Below are positions 35,767 through 46,511 of a stretch of DNA of 64,000 bases, piece after piece. A program made the translations under genes and the position numbers. A model generated the notes under the pieces. That model was not told the origin of the DNA, ran no database searches, and saw only the letters and a list, made by a program, of their open reading frames with translations. This DNA comes from Uloborus plumipes. Taxonomy: Eukaryota; Arthropoda; Arachnida; Araneae; Uloboridae. Location: NCBI GenBank assembly GCA_038373865.1, contig JAXGGA010000456.1, positions 163,025-227,024 of the forward strand. Reading direction: 5' to 3'. Each line of letters starts with the position of its first letter. Position 1 is the stretch's first letter.

Positions 35767-37662
35767 AGTAAATTTTACCGGAAAAAAGTAAATGATCACA
35801 GTGCTAATTGGTACACCGGGAGACATATTGTGAAAAGCGTATAAGTCTTTGTGTGTAAAAGCTGAATGCATCGTAGTGACTGGCCTTTCGAAACTCAAAA
35901 AACGTGAAGTTTTAATCCAACGTTAATTAAGCGAAAATACGCAGGGATACTGCAGACACGTGTTTCGGCTTTACAAGGAACGCCTTTTTCAATACAAAAA
36001 TATTTTGAGCTTATGGATGCACAGACATCCGGCAAAAGCAACGGGAGCAGAAGCGAACAGCTTAAAAAGCAAATAAAGCGGATTATCCGAACACCAACAA
36101 AAAAAAATTTAAACCAAAAAAAAAAATAAGACACTAAATGAGATTGATTTTCTGACTGGTTGTAACACTTTGGCCAAAAATCCTAAGAAAGCATATTCCA
36201 TTTTACAAATCTTGGACAATTACTCCAGTCGCATTACCGTGAAAACCTAAGAATACTTAGTATAATGGAATAATGCTGTTACCTCGACTACTGCATAAAA
36301 GCCAAAGAATTAATCAGTATATTTGAATTTTATTATAACCAGTTGAAGCTCTGAAGGCTGCGTTTTTTTTAAATTGGAAGCAAATAGAATCACTCCATAC
36401 GAACTCGCCTAATATTTACTTAATTATAGCCTTAAATGCATTTTCTGTACATAAAAAAAGACCAAAGAGTAAGGTCTGAAATTAATTAGTTAATAATTGC
36501 AATTTTATTTCACTTTCTTATTTCTTCGCACACAGATGAGGAGAGCAAGATTGCCCGATCGGGAAGTGTAATTCTAACGGCATCAAGTTATCAGTTTTGA
36601 GCCTTTAATCTATTTTTTAAAATGTAATTATTCACATTCTTCGTGGAGCAACATTTCGACGTCTTATGTTTCTTATCACGGAAAAAGTGGCCAGGTCGTA
36701 GTACAGTTTTAAGGTATTACACCATGGAAAGTTGAGTGCGCAGAGTTTTACCACTTTCCTCTATTAGTATACATATTTACGCCTTTCTTTTTTCTTAAAT
36801 TTCGATAAAAATAATGTCTCATAAATATGCGCTTAACACAATGAAAACTATTCTTAGTATTTTAAGAAAATTGAATTTTATCACCTACCTTTTGATATAT
36901 TTTATGTAAGTAAAAAGTGCAATTAAAAAAAACTGCTTCAACTGATAAATATTTTTATGAAGCAAAAACTTCTTGCCCCAAATGAAGTGTGTATACAGAA
37001 TTGGAATAATACAGTTAACAGTTTGAAATGAATTTATAAAACTGATGAAACTATCATAAATAGCTACTGATGAACGAAAGAATGAGTTTCAAAACGCAGA
37101 GAGTTTTAATGAAACAATTTGATGGTTGTATTGGTTATTGCTGATACTTTGATCATAAATGATTGAATTCATTTTTTGAGTAATTATTTAACTCACTTTC
37201 TGGTCTATTACAAAACACAATAACTGTAAGGGAGACACAATACCTGTAAGGGGGGGGGGATCTGTCTTTTTTTGTTTGAGAGTTATTCCTAACACATTCT
37301 TTTTTGTGCACAAAAGTCAATTTTTACGGTTTTATTTCAACTGTCGCGTAAGGCGTTTAAATGATTATATCATATCAAGCAAGATACAAACATGATCCTT
37401 GGATAAGGCATGATTTTACTTTAGAGAAGCTGCTTAGGTTCAAAGCTGTTCTTATACCGGATTTGAGTAAACGTTATGGTGTGGTTTAAGTCAAGTTGAC
37501 ACGTGTAATGATTTAACTCATAAGCTTTTACGAGCTTTTTTATGTTCCAGAAAAGCTAAAAAATAAGTAAACCAACTCAAAACAGGAAATTTCTTTTGAA
37601 GTATTTGAGAGCCTATTTCAAATAGGATAGCCATAATTATGTTTGGATTAACTGTAAATTAG
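34304..37662. other. No gene; homopolymers and a repeat fragment
   Basis: It contains a G tract near 34790, an AAATAAAT run at about 34988-35035, A18 near 35455, A37 at 35729-35765 and a G tract near 37250. Part of a dispersed repeat lies at 35930-36010. No exon or RNA gene was accepted. Confidence 0.45.
35930..36010 (+). repeat. Fragment of dispersed repeat shared with 49.9 kb
   Basis: ACACGTGTTTCGGCTTTACA and the following AGGAACGCCTTTTTCAATAC match the left end of the element at 49916-50410 (CACTTGTTTCGGGGTTACAA and so on). The partner end was not found, so this is either a truncated copy or one end of a longer element. Confidence 0.5.
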
Positions 37663-37666
37663 ATAT

Positions 37667-38600
37667 GGGTCATTCCGACGAAAATGGTACAAATCATGTC
37701 TGAAACTCTTTACTTAAGATTATCAATTTAAATAATTTCCACCAACTAATCATATTTTTTTTATTGGGTTTCCATTTATTTGTGTAAAATGAAGTACAAA
37801 TACCAAGTACATGACTCATTTATGAAAGGATTTTAAATATTTTGATCACCTTTATTTAACAGAGTGGACATATAACAGAGTGACCTTTAAAAATATCTGT
37901 ACAATCACAAAGAAAAGTTAGAATCACAGAACAAGCATAAAGTGGAATAAACAGCCTAAAAATGTAAGCCTGTCTTCAATTTCAAGAAAAAATCTATTTT
38001 TTTCATCATGAAATCGGCTCTAGCAGAGTGGACATCCAACAGTTCAAATTAACTATCATAAGAAAATAATTAGGCTCACCAAGGTTGTTGACTACATAAT
38101 TCAATGTAGCAAGCTAATCACGGCAGTTATACTACCTAAATTTTTAAAAAATATATCACATTGAATGCAATTGTTTATTTTATTTCCAGTGGACAATTCG
38201 AAACATAGAAAATCTAGGGACATGGATAAATAATGGTGTTTTCAGGGGTAATTTCTTTTCATTTGCGTAATAATCAAAAGAAATTATGTCAGAAGCATCT
38301 CTTGTGCAGTGCAGTGTCATTTATTTTGCCGTTACATTTCAGTCTAATTTTAAATCACATTTTAAACTCTAACAATTTGAAGCTGGGACACGTCATTTTC
38401 TCCTTCTTCTGACAAAGATAATTTTTTTTTTTTTTTGTGTCCTTTCCAAATGGATTACACCTAATCAATTGATACTTGATGGCGCAAAATTGAATAGAGA
38501 ACCAATAAAAAATACACTTAATGGGTGGTAGTTATTAAAATTGATTTAAAAAATTCCAAAGTCTCGGACATGATTTGTACCATTTTCGTCGGAATGACCC
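37667..38600. mobile_element. MITE with GGGTCATTCC TIR, copy 2 (long form)
   Basis: The TIR is identical to copy 1 over at least 34 bp, again flanked by ATAT on both sides (37663-37666 and 38601-38604). The interior contains about 300 bp absent from 4307-4915, between the words ATAACAGAGT and GGACAATTCG. No coding capacity. This longer form is the better template for a family consensus. Confidence 0.8.
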
Positions 38601-38938
38601 ATATACGCTTATCATCTAACTCGGAAAAGTACTTCAAACATTTTAAGAAATTCTTCTTTAACAACAAAATAAAAAAAAAATCGTGTCCTTGCTTATTACG
38701 TCAGCATAACAGATTATTTATTTGTATATCAAGTTGACCGAGCACGGATCTAGTTGATAAATCTCAAAAAATAACCTTTTTTAAATTTTAAATCTGAAAA
38801 GAAAAAGAAAAAAGAAAATCATCAAACGTTTAAAATATCAATAGTATTACACGAAAATTTTGGTGCGAAACATTAGTGAAAAAATTTAGAGAAACCAAAA
38901 TGTAAAATGTATATCAATCACACCCGGTCTTCTTTATA

Positions 38939-40355
38939 AATTCATGTTTGTGAAAATTGCAACACCATGAAGGAGTTGCGGGAATGGGTTGAAATTTTTA
39001 GCAAATGCAAAGTAGGGTATGATATGCAAATGATTATAATTTTAGACGCGTAGCGCATGGGTACGCTGAGCAGCGCTCTCTGAAAGTCGGATTTATCCGG
39101 ATAAATAGACGGCTGCAGCAAGGCGTGTATGGTTATAGGTTGTTATCTGCTTGATATTAACGTTAGATCAGCCGTTGCTTATGCCTCTTCGACGAAAAAG
39201 AGCGAGGTTTCAATAACTTACGGAGTTTGAACGGGGGAGGATCATCGGCCTTCGTGAAGCTGGGTTGTCTTGTCGTGAAGTAGCCGCTCGTGTGCAGCGT
39301 AACAGCAACACAGTGATGCGTGTTTAGAAGCAGTGGACGGACGAGTGTTGGACAACTCGGAAATCCGGGAGTGGATCCCGAAATGTGACGTCAGCGCGCA
39401 ATGATAGACACCTGATCCGCATGGTACTGACGAACCGTACAGCTTCTTCCAGACAACCGGCAGCACAGTGGTCAACAGCTACAGGTGTTTCAATGAGTGA
39501 TTCATCAATTCGTAGACGTCTGTTGCAGTGTGGACTGCGCGCAAGGACTCCCTTATACAGGATCCCGCTCACGCTAAACCATCGCCGCCTGCGGTTACAA
39601 TGGGCCGATCAGCAAAAGGACTGGCGTGCTGATTGGCAGTATGTTGTGTTTTTTGACGAATCCCGCTTTAATTTGAGGCACCATGATGGTCGCATTCGCA
39701 TCCGACGCTATGCCGGTGAACGCCACCTTCCAGAGTGCATTATCGAACGTCACAGTGGATGAACACCTGGAGTTATGGTCTGGGGTGCCATATCATATCA
39801 CGGACGATCTCAATTGCTACGAATTGTGGGTAACTTGAACAGCAAAGAGAACATAAGTGAAGTTCTACAGCCCCAAGCTGTCCCCTTCCTTCAAGGCTTG
39901 CCTGGCGCTGTATTTCAGCAGGATAATGATCGCCCTCATGTCGCTAGGACTGTTCAATCCTTCCTTGCATCGCAGCAGGTGCAGCTTCTTCCCTGGCCTG
40001 CGTATTCCCTGGATATATCGCCGATTGAACATGTCTGGGATTTCGTTGGTCGTCGTCTCGTTCGTGATCCTCGTCCTGTTGCTTTTACAGACGAATTTTG
40101 GGTACGCATACAAACAGTATGGAATGCTCTTGATCAGGCAGACATTAAAAATTTGTTTGACTCCATGCCACGTCGCGTAGTAGCACTTATTGCAGCTTGT
40201 GGTGTCTACATAAAATACTGATTTCAATACTTTTTTTATTTGTTGGCTTTCTAAATTTAATCATTTATTTGTACCATTATCACTCAGCTGTGTATTAAAT
40301 TTCATTCAATTATGACGATTCCTTCATGGTGTTGCAATTTTCATAAACATGAGTT
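38939..40355 (+). mobile_element. Tc1-like element, nearly full length
   Basis: The termini AATTCATGTTTGTGAAAATT and, from the right, AACTCATGTTTATGAAAATT continue together through GCAACACCATGAAGGA, so the TIR is about 40 bp. TA flanks both ends (38937-38938 and 40356-40357). At 1,417 bp with one transposase frame it has the usual Tc1 size. Its few internal defects suggest a fairly recent insertion. Confidence 0.88.
39181..40221 (+). pseudogene. Tc1-like DD34E transposase, three nonsense codons
   Basis: One continuous frame runs from ATG at 39181 to TGA at 40219-40221, about 346 codons including three internal stops: TAA at 39214, TAG at 39325 and TGA at 39760. There is no frameshift. An N-terminal paired-type helix-turn-helix region includes LTEFERGRIIGLREAGLS. 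The DDE domain shows D in VVFFDESRF, D in VFQQDNDRPH and E in SPIEHVWDFVGR, with 34 residues between the last two, so DD34E. TPGVMVWGAI between the first two is a Tc1 hallmark. The TAG replaces an expected Trp and the TGA an expected Arg, both explainable by C-to-T or G-to-A changes. Cut-and-paste transposase of the enclosing element; inactive as it stands. Confidence 0.92.
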
Positions 40356-40357
40356 TA

Positions 40358-41862
40358 TTTTGGCATACTTTTAAGTTAGTTTTTTTTTCATGGCATCCTA
40401 ATACACCACTATTGTTTAAAACATTTTTTGAATAGCGTTTCATTCATTTCAATTACTTAAATTTGCTATAATAATTTTTACAGGCTCAAATAAAGTTTTA
40501 TTGATAGTCGCTTTTACCCTTTTTTAAGTTATGATTTTAATTTATCCGTCTTTAAAATAAGATCATTATTTGAATTTAATTATTGTAGTTTAATAAAATG
40601 TATTGATTTTTAGCCAGTGTAATAAAACACAATTATTACATCACTGTCTTGTTACTTTATAAACGGTGATGGGTATGCTCTAGAAATATCGAATATACAT
40701 ATTTTTACCCTAATGTTTTGCTTTTTGTTACGTAACATTTTGAGTAATATGTACACCAGCCTCCGATAGTTTTAAAAACGTAGACTCAACATTAGATTTG
40801 TACATTTTTTCATTAGATAACCTAGTGATAATTTACGTAAAAAGCATATGAAAATTCAAAGTCCTTCATACTGCATTACGAATAAAACAGGTTTATTACT
40901 CTCCACACATGTTAGAAAAAAATCATTCAGTAGTGGAAAAGGTAATAAATAATAAAGTCCAATATTAACCATCGGTACTACATATGTGCTTTAAACTTCC
41001 TGAATTATTGTAAAAAAAAGGATAAAGAAATGATTATGCGTACAGTAATCATTTAGAATAATTGCACTGGCAACTCTCCAAAAAATAGTCGAGCTCCTCA
41101 TTTGTCAAAAGTTCTGGTATCGAGTGGAAAAAATTAAGTTTTGAAGTGAGGTTAAAAATGCAACACTCGTAAATTTAATGATGATATGTTATGCTTCTAT
41201 TATATCACTTTCCAGAGAAAAAACTTAATAAATTTCCTTCTGGTCATGCAATTGCACTTCGTCATAGCTGTCATAATTACATAAGTACGAAACAACACTT
41301 TTTTACTTGACGTAAGAAATTGAAAAATACTGCGCAGTATTATTTTAAAAATAATAATAATTCAAATACCTTTGCTAAATATGTCTAATTTTTTTTACTC
41401 AGCGTAGTCAGATATATCATTTGTTCAAAATTAGTAGCTTTTTTAATGTATATTTATATTAAATTTATTGGTAATTTGTAAATTTTTATGTTAAACTTTG
41501 AAATTGCTTCGGTTTTTATTATTACTTTTTTTCAACTATGGCATGTCACGTGTATTTTGCCTTATAATGTCATGAAAGTGACATTTTAGAAGTTGGTAAC
41601 TGCTTGAACTTCGAGAAAAACTTTTTTGCCAGTAGAATTAATTTTTATAGCTTAAATAATGTATAGAAGTTGATTTTTTAAAGTCATTATAAGGACAAGA
41701 ATAATTTCAAAAAAAAAGTTTACAATTTATATTTTTTCTTAGCCTTCTTAGAACTATAAAGATTGGGAGCTAAAATTATGTCTATTAAACAGTTATGCGT
41801 GGCATCTAATAATATCTCATTTAAGTATAATATTTTAGTCCATTGATGTATTTATTACATAC
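40358..41862. other. AT-rich stretch, no gene seen
   Basis: No transposon ends, RNA genes or exon candidates were recognised. Confidence 0.5.
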
Positions 41863-42600
41863 TAGCTACGTTTCCCGGCGTTGCACGGGCTACCTCTGAA
41901 TAAAAAATTAACAAAACTTGAACAAAAAAAAAAATTAAAAAAAGAATTCCTTTGTTTTATTATGAATATAAGTTGTTACTTTATAAACCTTTATTAGGGC
42001 ATAGCCGTGGACCGCGGTTTTAGACGCGTTAATAAGACAACAATTTAATAAAATACTATTTTAAGTACACCACTATATGACATGCTTATGATAAATATAT
42101 AGCAAAAAAAAAAAAAAATCGGGGAAACGAAAAACTAAAAGAACTTAAAAAAAAAAAAAATAGTAAGACGCCCAGGCTTATCAAATATGAATAGACACAA
42201 TATCATTTAAGGTAAATAATGTATTTTCAAGTACTTCTTCTACATAGAAGATACTGTTAGTTTTATTTTCGTTTGATAGTAGAACGTACTGACTTTATCC
42301 GCAACCTGAACGGATAATGCAACATATAGTTGTCGTGTGAGAAAGAATCCTGACGTAAATCTTTTCCTACGTGCTAAAATGTTTGACCCTGTGACTTATT
42401 AATGGTTACTTCAAACGAAACCTTAATGGGAATTGTATTCTTTTGAAATTAAAAGCTAAATCATTAGAAATGCGAGGCGTAAGCACAGTTTGACCAACTG
42501 CTGGACCAGTTAAAACTATAGTAACTATCACCTTAATTCGAAGACATAAAACTGAGAGTCTGATTCTGGGACAGCGCCCTCTACATACAGTTGCCAAAAT
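41863..42600 (-). mobile_element. Helitron remnant 2 (3' part)
   Basis: On the minus strand the 3' end is a CCCG/CGGG hairpin (41875-41890 region) followed by AAACGTAGCTAG, with CTAG at 41863-41866 and T beyond. Upstream lies decayed Pif1-type helicase coding. The 5' TC end was not found, so the upper boundary is only the limit of recognisable coding. Confidence 0.65.
42310..42530 (-). pseudogene. Helitron helicase C-terminal fragment 2
   Basis: The minus strand reads VIVTIVLTGPAVGQTVLTPR, then NFKRIQFPLRF. After a frameshift near 42410 it continues EVTINKSQGQTF, a TAG stop, and HVGKDLRQDSFSHDNYMLHY. These are the same conserved C-terminal motifs as at 30.7-31.0 kb, but more eroded (FSHDNYMLHY for the usual FSHGQLYVA). 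The two fragments come from different Helitron families, judging by their different 3' ends. Confidence 0.75.
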
Positions 42601-43118
42601 GATACTTTTTATGAACGCTTCTCGAGAAGAATGGAAACTAATCCGCTCGTGCTTTTCGTGCTTTTTATATGTTTTTTTATATGTTTTTTTATATGCTTAC
42701 TTTTAATTAACATTGAACATTTACCAACAGTTTTTATTTCAACAAAGAAAAAAAATTAAGCAGTTTATTTCATTTTTGATAGCTGTCGCAGTGTTGATAT
42801 CTTAAGTTCACAGGTTCCAGAGTATTAGAACGGTCCTTGAAACAAATCACTAAGTGACGAAGATATCTACGCTCTGTCTCCCAACCTGCTAACCTCAAAC
42901 ACATTCACAGCCCCTAGCGCTAATAATATTCCGAAAGCTCAGTGCCAAAATGCTGCACCTCTGAGAAGCAAAAAGTACAACTTACGCCCCTCCATGACTC
43001 AAACATTGTGATTTCCTGTGTGCGGTATCCACTGCTGCGTGCGGCCTTCGAAGAGTTAATGCTCCAGAAGAGAATTCATTAACTCGAATCAGTTAGATGA
43101 GAGAGATTTTAGATAATA

Positions 43119-43825
43119 CGAGGATTGTTTTTTTTCAACCTCAGATAGACTATAAAAAATTACGAATAAAATACGAAAAAATGATTTTATTACCAAAAGT
43201 AATGTTCAATGTAGGTTTTTTTCTTCATAATCCCACTTTGACGATTACATCATTTGTTATATCTGTGAACAAGTTTTATAATACCCTCCTCGAGAAATGT
43301 TGCCGCCTATGATTGAAAGTGAGTTCTGACGATGTCTTTGAGTTCCATGTTACTTTAGAAACACCATGCCTTTCCAAGCCCCTGTTTCAGTTCAGGGAAC
43401 AGATGAAAGTCCCTTTGCACTCGGTCAGGACTGAATGGTGGGTGTTCAAAAATGTCCCATTGAAATTTCCGTAGTAGCCGTTGGGTTACGCAAGCGCTAT
43501 AAAGGGGGGGGGGGTATTGACATGGATCAGAACAATTCCAGAAGTCCCGCTTCTTTGTTTGTTTTGACCAGCTCTCTGTAAGCGTTTAAAAAATTCACAA
43601 TAAGAATCTGCAGTAATTCTCAAAACACTTCACAATTCGCACTAGGCGGGAGAATCAATAGTGACAGCCAAGTTTATGTGACTGCAGCTCAGCAGAAAAT
43701 GGCGTGTTGGACTCGGCAGTGACAGATTGTGTAGAGGGTGGGATGCACTGTCACCTACTATGCATCCCCGCCACCTGCCGCTTCATACTGTGAGATTGTA
43801 GATTGAAAAAAAAACACAATCCTCG
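43119..43825 (-). mobile_element. Internally deleted mariner element
   Basis: The ends are CGAGGATTGTTTTTTTTCAA and, from the right, CGAGGATTGTGTTTTTTTTT, with TA on both sides (43117-43118 and 43826-43827). At 707 bp it is about half the usual mariner length. It keeps the 5' untranslated part near 43500-43825 and a C-terminal transposase fragment. A G tract (43506-43515) lies close to the probable deletion point. Confidence 0.82.
43195..43500 (-). pseudogene. mariner transposase C-terminal fragment
   Basis: The minus strand reads FQWDIFEHPPFSPDRVQRDF and HLFPELKQGLGKAW. After a frame change it continues with ELKDIVRTHFQS, a stop, and AATFLEEGIIKLVHRY. HPP(F/Y)SPD....DFHLF is the region of the third catalytic Asp in mariner DD34D transposases, and the D before FHLF is retained. 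The first two catalytic Asp residues are gone with the internal deletion, so the fragment is inactive. Confidence 0.85.
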
Positions 43826-43827
43826 TA

Positions 43828-44531
43828 AAACATAGGTGCATCTAGTTAATGATCTGAGACTTAAAGGTGGAAATCTAACTGTGGTGATCACGTATATGCT
43901 GTAATTTCTGAGAGAAACTATTTCATGAAAATGCTCTAGTTTCATGAACATAAACTTTTAATAAAACAGATATTGCTTGTTAACAAAAAAAAATGTAAAA
44001 AATAAAATAAAAATATCAGTATTTATAAAAGAGCGTGAGTAAGCGATGGCGAGGATACATGTCAATAAAAGCATTATGATTGTTTTTAGAGATCACAAAA
44101 CGTACTTTCTACATGTATATATTGTACATTTATACATGTATTTGCATGAAAAAAAAGTAATTTTGCATTAAAATTTTGTAGAAACAAGGTACAAACATTA
44201 CTTTTAGGACAAGCAATTTTAGTTACAACAGATTCAACAATTGACGAATAAAATATTTTGATTTGTGAATGCAAAATTTGTTTCACTTCAAAAACTTTCT
44301 TCACCAACCGATCCAAAGATATCTTACCTCATATTTAAGTATATAATTGAAAATACCATTACATTTTGTTATGTTTTACAGTTTATTTTTAATCATTTTC
44401 TTGCGTGCAGTACTAAAGTTTCATGAGCATCGATAATAAAATGTAAGATTACGAACTACTTATGATTTCAAATTGTTCTCGAGATAAAGTGCTATGACAT
44501 AGCTTTTCTCTTCTAATGAATATTTTCTTAG
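43828..44531. other. AT-rich stretch, no gene seen
   Basis: No element ends or exon candidates were recognised. Confidence 0.45.
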
Positions 44532-44533
44532 TA

Positions 44534-46509
44534 GGGTCAGGTGGGGTAAAATGTGTCAAAAAATAGCAATTTTACAATCAGGCTTTGACAGCAAAAATAT
44601 ATATTGATTTAACCAGTGAACAAATTGCTCAGGATATGGAAATGACTCTTCCTCGAAGCCATTTAAAGTGTAATAAGTATCTCTGAAAAAGCAAATACTG
44701 ATACTGATAAATAAGTTATAAAATGTGTTGTCAATGATTCATTTTATCCCATAGCATGGTGTAAAATGGGTCACTAGTGGGGTAAAATGAGTCATGTTCT
44801 TAAGGATTTAATTTCACGATTTATTGAACAGTAACTTTATACTTTTGTTTATTAATGATAAAACAATTAGCATATAAACATTTTTAGAAAGTAATAGTGT
44901 CTTCTTGATTCATCTCAGGGCCAGGAATGTCTAGCACTGTTTACGACGCATCATACTTCCAAACATGATCTCTCTCCAGAAACAAAAAAAAAAAACTTTC
45001 AGTGTATTTTTAAGATTCATTGCACATTATTCTGCATTAAAGGGAAGAATGATGGCATGAAAATATACTTTTTAACATTTTCCCCAAAAGACGTAAAGTG
45101 TTCCAACTTTCCGACTTTTAAACGTTTCTATCGATGCACTTAGATTCAGTTACAAATTTCTTTTAAAGAACAGGTCGTTTTATTATTTGTTTAGTTTTGT
45201 GTCTAATTGATTTTTTGTATTTTTAGACTTTTTTAATATGCAATCTTTTCAATATTATCGAGCTTGTTAAAATTTCACAAGTTTATTTCTGCGTGTGTGT
45301 AGTTTTCCTTTTTGGTATCTTTTGAAGTTTCTTCTTTACTTTTGGTAATTAGTGTAGGAGAGAGTGTGCTTATAATAGAAGTTTTAATATGCATAAAAAT
45401 AAAACACATGCATGAACCGCCTTGTTCCAATATCGAAGAAACAGTCTCATTTGTTGTAGAGATCTTAGGTGATGATGCCGTTCCTTCAACTGAATTATTG
45501 GAAATAAGAGCTATAGAATGTTTTTCTATGATTTAATTGCCCCGTATTTTTTCTTTTTGGGGAAAATAAGCCACTTTTGCTTAACCATCTAACAACATTT
45601 CCTAATTGGAAGTTCATCGAACAAAAGCTGTGCTCTTAATTTTGGCTTTTAGAATTAATGTAATTATTTCGCACTGTAAGTTTATATATTTTTGTATCAA
45701 AAGAATGACAAAGCAATAAATTAGCTGTTTTAAATTAGTACATACGAATCTGACAACAAAACATGGTTTAGTAATCGAAAAATATAATTAGCTCTTCAGT
45801 ATATGCTAAGCCTAACCTAATACGAAACATGACCTATTTTATCCCAGGCATGTTTTAATGCCCTGAAAAATTCACATTTACTGTTTTTTCTTCAACATTT
45901 TAGGAAGTTATTCCTGAAAATGTGCGTTATGCAGTAGGATAACCCTTTATGCCCCGACGGGACTCAGAAGTCCCGCTTATATTAATTTAGTATTATGAAT
46001 CCTATCTGGCTGTAACCATGCTGAAGCTTTTAAGTACCACTCCTTGTACTCTGCTGAGAGTCCAACATATGGTATCTGCGATCGGAAACAGTTTTCTTGG
46101 GGGCCTTAGACACCCAAAATTTTCAATTTTTTTTAAACTCGATAAATATGTTTTTTGATGTTTTTTCAACTCTGAAGAAAACCCAAAAATATATAAAAAA
46201 ATCATTAATAAATTAATGTGGGACAAAAAGAGTTAAACACTTAATGTGTATTTTTATTTGATTTTCTTTACATCAAAAGTTTTTATGATAAACACCATCA
46301 AGCCTTTAAAAAAAAAAAGCACATAATCTCGCCAGTAAATGTGACTTTAAAGTAGAAGTTGCACCTTATTTTGCATATAAAATGTTGCCTGATGTCAGTA
46401 ATACTTAAAAATGTCAACACAGAAAGAAAATATTATTCGTATGTTTTTTAAAGTACTTTCGAATAAACCTGACCCATTTCACCCCGTGGCCTATTTTTCC
46501 ACCTGACCC
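44534..46509. mobile_element. 1.98-kb TIR element with reiterated GGGGTAAAATG motif
   Basis: The ends are GGGTCAGGTGGGGTAAAATG and, from the right, GGGTCAGGTGGAAAAATAGG, with TA on both sides in the context G-TA...TA-C (44531-44533 and 46510-46512). The word GGGGTAAAATGNGTCA or its complement recurs near 44543, 44743, 44758, 44780, 45830 and 46473. This is the same plan as the element at 24290-25613, with unrelated words. A TTAA MITE (45943-46232) is inserted in it. The 74-codon open frame at 45312-45536 has no recognisable domain. Confidence 0.7.
45943..46232. mobile_element. TTAA-target MITE family 2, intact copy
   Basis: The termini CCCTTTATGCCCC and, from the right, CTCTTTTTGTCCC are flanked by ATAA (45939-45942, a decayed TTAA) and TTAA (46233-46236). 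A hairpin CGGGACT-CAGA-AGTCCCG sits at 45958-45975. The same element, broken by two insertions, is at 59597-62063. It lies nested in the 44534-46509 element, so it is the younger of the two. Confidence 0.75.
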
Positions 46510-46511
46510 TA

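Noticed and set aside
36858..36905. 48-nt interval with TTCTTAG acceptor and GTAAGT donor
   Set aside because: Very short, weak pyrimidine tract and AT-driven composition; expected by chance.
42661..42700. Triple TTTTTTATATG repeat
   Set aside because: Low-complexity slippage with no further structure.
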